Shown here: positions 41,769 through 44,763 of the stretch, piece by piece
Layout: each line of letters begins with the position of its first letter
Numbering within the stretch: position 1 is the first letter of the stretch
Assembly (NCBI GenBank): GCA_003194525.1
Contig: NBIV01000729.1
Coordinates: 1-44,763, forward strand
Length of the DNA: 44,763 nt
DNA from: Gracilariopsis chorda
Taxonomy: Eukaryota; Rhodophyta; Florideophyceae; Gracilariales; Gracilariaceae
Direction of reading: 5' to 3'
Made by a program: the position numbers and the translations under genes
The notes under the pieces: generated by a model
Database searches by the model: none
The model's input: the letters and a program-made list of their open reading frames with translations, nothing else
Told to the model about the DNA's origin: nothing

Positions 41769-42301
41769 GGACTTGCGCACGCAGAAGATGGAGTACACCC
41801 GACACAGGCGTAGGATTTAATCACGGGAGGGATTTAATGAAAAATAGCGCTTCGGTGAGCGGCTCAGATGGAAAGCGATCGCGGAGGCATGCGCATTTCT
41901 CTACCTGCTTGCAAGTACCAGGACCACCTGTAGAATACGATAATCTAGATGATTAGCAGTCATCCGAGACCCCAAACAAAGCAGAAACCTAAAACTGTGA
42001 CGACGATAGGAGCAGTCCATCATCATCATAATCATGTTTACATAGCCGTCTAGCTTCTGCACTGGGTGACACCTTTATCTCTGCTGCCCCATTCGAGGAA
42101 GAAATCTATCCTTTTGGTGCATAACGGCGGACGTTCAACATCGCATGAGTATCGTGAAAAATGTATGGTACCATTGATATCGATGTTTCCATGAGAGCAA
42201 CGAGAGCACTTCAGTGGTCGTTTCGTTTCGAAACTTTCCAGGCGACTAGAGCATCATGGTGTGGTCGCCTCGACAAATCGGTCCCTACACGTAGTTGAGA
42301 A

Positions 42302-42317
42302 ACGCCGCCGGCGGCGT
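42302..42317. repeat. 16-bp perfect palindrome near the unit end (copy B)
   Basis: Same as 24578-24593. Confidence 0.9.
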
Positions 42318-42349
42318 CATGAGAAGGAGCTAGCAATTCACGGGTAGAT

Positions 42350-42365
42350 GTGTAGAATTCTACAC
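42350..42365. repeat. 16-bp perfect palindrome spanning the B/C junction
   Basis: Same as 24626-24641. Confidence 0.9.
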
Positions 42366-42909
42366 CCCTGTCTCGTAGGTTTTTTTGTCTTTTTTTTTTT
42401 AATTGAATCATTGCAACTGTTGTGCAGTGCAATAGCACTGGAGATATGACAGTGAGGCTACAGCCGCAGGGTTGATCCGCGGTTGATGTGAACAGACGTT
42501 CAGATCTTGCTAAGTTCCAAAAGTTTGAACCTGCAATTGTTGCGGCACTTCCTCGTTGCTTTTGTGAGCACTTTCTTGCGAAGCTGGAGGTTATTGTTAT
42601 GTCCCTAGCATCCTGTGGGGGCCCTTTTCCGTACAGCGTAAGAGTTCCTCATACTGCAAGTAGTTGTAGAAGAGAGGAGTGCACGAGCACAAGCTCAACA
42701 AACTTAACTTTACGACATAGCTTGAGGTCCAACCACCTCGCGCTCGTGGTTACCGCCGAATCCTACTACTCAATTTATTTCTACCCGTAGAGCATAAAGC
42801 GGTTGCCAGCCGATAGGGAAGCAAAGATGAGAATTCTGGGAAGAGCAATACTTCGCGTGGTGCAATCGGCATCCATTGATAACCTAAGAACACATCTTTC
42901 GCCCCAATT

Positions 42910-44115
42910 ATGTCAAATAAGAGAGATAGCACAGGTTTAAACGGGGCCAATCCCCATGTTGTTTCGAAGAAACCAAGGCTTGCAGATAAGGACTCGAGCA
43001 ATGATGTTCACATATGTGAAGAACAAGAGCCAGCATTGGTGTCTTCAAAACTTCCCTCTACTAATTCAATGCCACGTTGTATAACATCTCGTGTGGAATC
43101 GACGGGAACAACAGGATCGTCTGTTCTGCCCGACAAGCTTGGGCAATCTCCGCCAATGCTAAAAACATCATGTAAGCATGGCATTTTCCTTCCCGGAGAC
43201 TGCAAAAAAAAATACAACATTTCTGAGCTTAAGATGCCAGAGAAACTAGCGAAGCAGTATTCCCTTTCACTGATTTCATTTGAGGGGAAATTGTAAAAGG
43301 GTAGAGCGGAACGAGAGCATTCTGGTTGCAGCACACACGAACGTATTGAAGGCAGCGATAACGGAATACGATGGCACGAAGAGACAACCAAAGGGTAAGG
43401 TATACGTCGCCAATCAAAGCCCTCAGCAATCAAAAATATCGAGAACTTGAAGCAGAATTTAGTGATGTTAGATTGATGACCGGGGATGCAACGATAACAA
43501 GAATACCTCTTGTCTTGCAATGACTACCAAAACTCTCAGAAGCATGCTCTACAGAGTAATTTAAGTTTTACGTGAGGTCTCTTGAGTTATTTTTGATGCA
43601 GTTCACTATATGCGGGACAAAAAAGAGGGGTCATGTGGGAGGAATCAATCATCCTTGTTCCGCAAACTGTCAGATTTGTACTCCTGAGCGCTACGATTCC
43701 AAACGCACGTGAATACTCGGAATAGATTGGCCATTTGAATATCAAACGAACATAGCGCGAGCATCTCAAAATGCAGTAGCATCTCTGCACGACGAGGATC
43801 AGGATTTGCTCCAGACAACACCCATTTTTCAACTGCTGGATCTCGGAATTGACATCCAATCTATTTCAGTAAGGGCTATTGAAATGTCTTTTCGCGACAG
43901 AGACTTTTGAGATGGGACTAAACGTGCCAGCCAAAACAGTGCTGTTTACCAGTATCAGGCCGCTTGACGGGTTACAGTTCAGAAAGCCTGCCGGAGGCGA
44001 ATACATGCAAATGAGTGGCCGGGTCGATCGTCGAGGTATTGATAAAGAGGAATCAGCAGTGCATTGTCCAAGGTTGGAAGAAGAGACCATTGCCGAAGTG
44101 GTAGTGTACAGGTGA
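42910..44115 (+). pseudogene. MTR4/SKI2-like helicase, degenerate (copy C)
   Basis: Same relic as in B, including the 40-base loss. A one-base loss near 43286 ends the first frame early (SLISFEGKL). Confidence 0.85.
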
Positions 44116-44519
44116 GGTGCAAGCCGGGCAGCAAAGCTATCATTGACATTGTTGAGGACAATGGATCGTGTCCCATACACTGTGACGCTACCCAACGTGT
44201 AATACATGCAAACATGCGTCGCTGCCTGTAATATATTGTTTCGAGAAAATGAATTTACGTGCACCTTTTTTCGCTGAACTAATGATTATGTATAGCGCTT
44301 TATATCCAGCAATAGAGATTGTTCCTGTTTGAAGTGCGTGACCAACTGTCGCGTGACCATCCCATTCCAAAGATTTCATCAATTCGGTAGGGCCACTGCG
44401 GCCAATGAGCTTGTTGCCGGGCGAGTCGCCGCAGAAATTTCACGACTTATACGGCCGAGTGTTCGAGGCAAAGATAGTTGTGCCGCATTCGGAATGGGTG
44501 CCTCCGTCATGTAGCAATG

Positions 44520-44763
44520 CCTGGCGTGCCACAAAGAAATTCTTCATCGTAGTTTACCCACCACATGTCGCGAAGCAGACGTTTCGATCTGCATGCCCAC
44601 TTTACTCGCTTCGGTGATATCGCAGAATGTCAGGTCATGTACGACCATCAGACTGATAACTGGAGGGGTTTGGCTTTGTCACGTTTACATCCGAACTAAC
44701 ATTCCACAAAGTGGTGGATGTAGACCACGAAATCATGCATAAACACGTCAACGTAAAGCGTGC
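44520..44763 (+). pseudogene. RRM RNA-binding protein, degenerate, cut by the window end (copy C)
   Basis: KKFFIVVYPPHV and the following RRM frame are present. One G is missing just before GFGFVTF (near 44665), which adds a frameshift not seen in A or B. Confidence 0.65.

Larger units (their letters stand above)
24641..42364. repeat. 17.7-kb tandem macrorepeat, copy B
   Basis: Head-to-tail copy of 17,724 bases. From 24.6 to about 33 kb it differs from A by rare substitutions and a few indels, plus the 40-base loss near 26137. From about 35 to 42 kb it has dozens of one-base homopolymer indels relative to A. Confidence 0.95.
42365..44763. repeat. 17.7-kb tandem macrorepeat, copy C (first 2.4 kb)
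   Basis: The third head-to-tail copy runs off the window. It shares the 40-base loss and several substitutions with B against A, and adds its own small indels (for example near 43285-43300 and 44435). Confidence 0.95.

Noticed and set aside
6886..44763. CRISPR array, bacterial operons or rRNA/tRNA genes
   Set aside because: There are no regular short spacers, the gene structure is eukaryotic, and I saw no tRNA cloverleaf or rRNA-like sequence by eye. A covariance search was not possible.

Overview
The window is nuclear DNA from a eukaryote. Three things show this: a spliceosomal intron sits exactly where a conserved protein motif demands one, other introns carry consensus GT...AG ends and pyrimidine tracts, and the host-like genes include an exosome helicase, a complex I subunit and RRM proteins. 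A DUF3326 relic, a family I associate with cyanobacteria and plastid-bearing eukaryotes, points to an alga. A red alga is a guess only.

Layout. (1) Bases 1-6885 occur once in the window. They hold a Mutator-like (MULE) DNA transposon with a Ulp1-type cysteine protease relic (about 147-410) and a large transposase with MULE core, SWIM zinc finger and basic tail (1889-5266). Its reading frame continues upstream to about 509, interrupted by one TGA at 1607-1609. An acidic open frame follows on the minus strand (6640-5555, with one in-frame TAG). (2) From base 6886 to the end the window is a head-to-tail array of a unit of about 17.7 kb: copy A 6886-24640, copy B 24641-42364, and the first 2.4 kb of copy C. 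Each full unit ends in two perfect 16-bp palindromes, and the next starts at a C-run followed by two T-tracts.

Inside the unit lie mostly broken copies of ordinary genes at near-normal spacing. In order: MTR4/SKI2-type RNA helicase (+), hnRNP/Musashi-type RRM protein (+), an HMG-box-like protein (-), phosphoglucomutase/phosphopentomutase (+, with a retained intron), the valyl-tRNA synthetase C-terminus (-), a proline-rich hypothetical gene (-), a proline-rich protein ending in a CDCA7-like four-CXXC zinc finger (-), a Ty3/gypsy integrase remnant (+), DUF3326 (-), and NDUFA13/GRIM-19 (-), the least damaged. Retained introns argue for a duplicated chromosomal segment rather than mRNA retrocopies. 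The genes had decayed before the segment became a tandem array, because A and B share nearly all the disabling changes.

B and C share derived differences from A, including a 40-bp loss inside the MTR4 relic, so their relationship is (A,(B,C)). The second half of B (about 35-42 kb) and parts of C carry many one-base homopolymer indels relative to A. These look more like uncorrected sequencing error than biology, so copy A is the better reference for reading frames.
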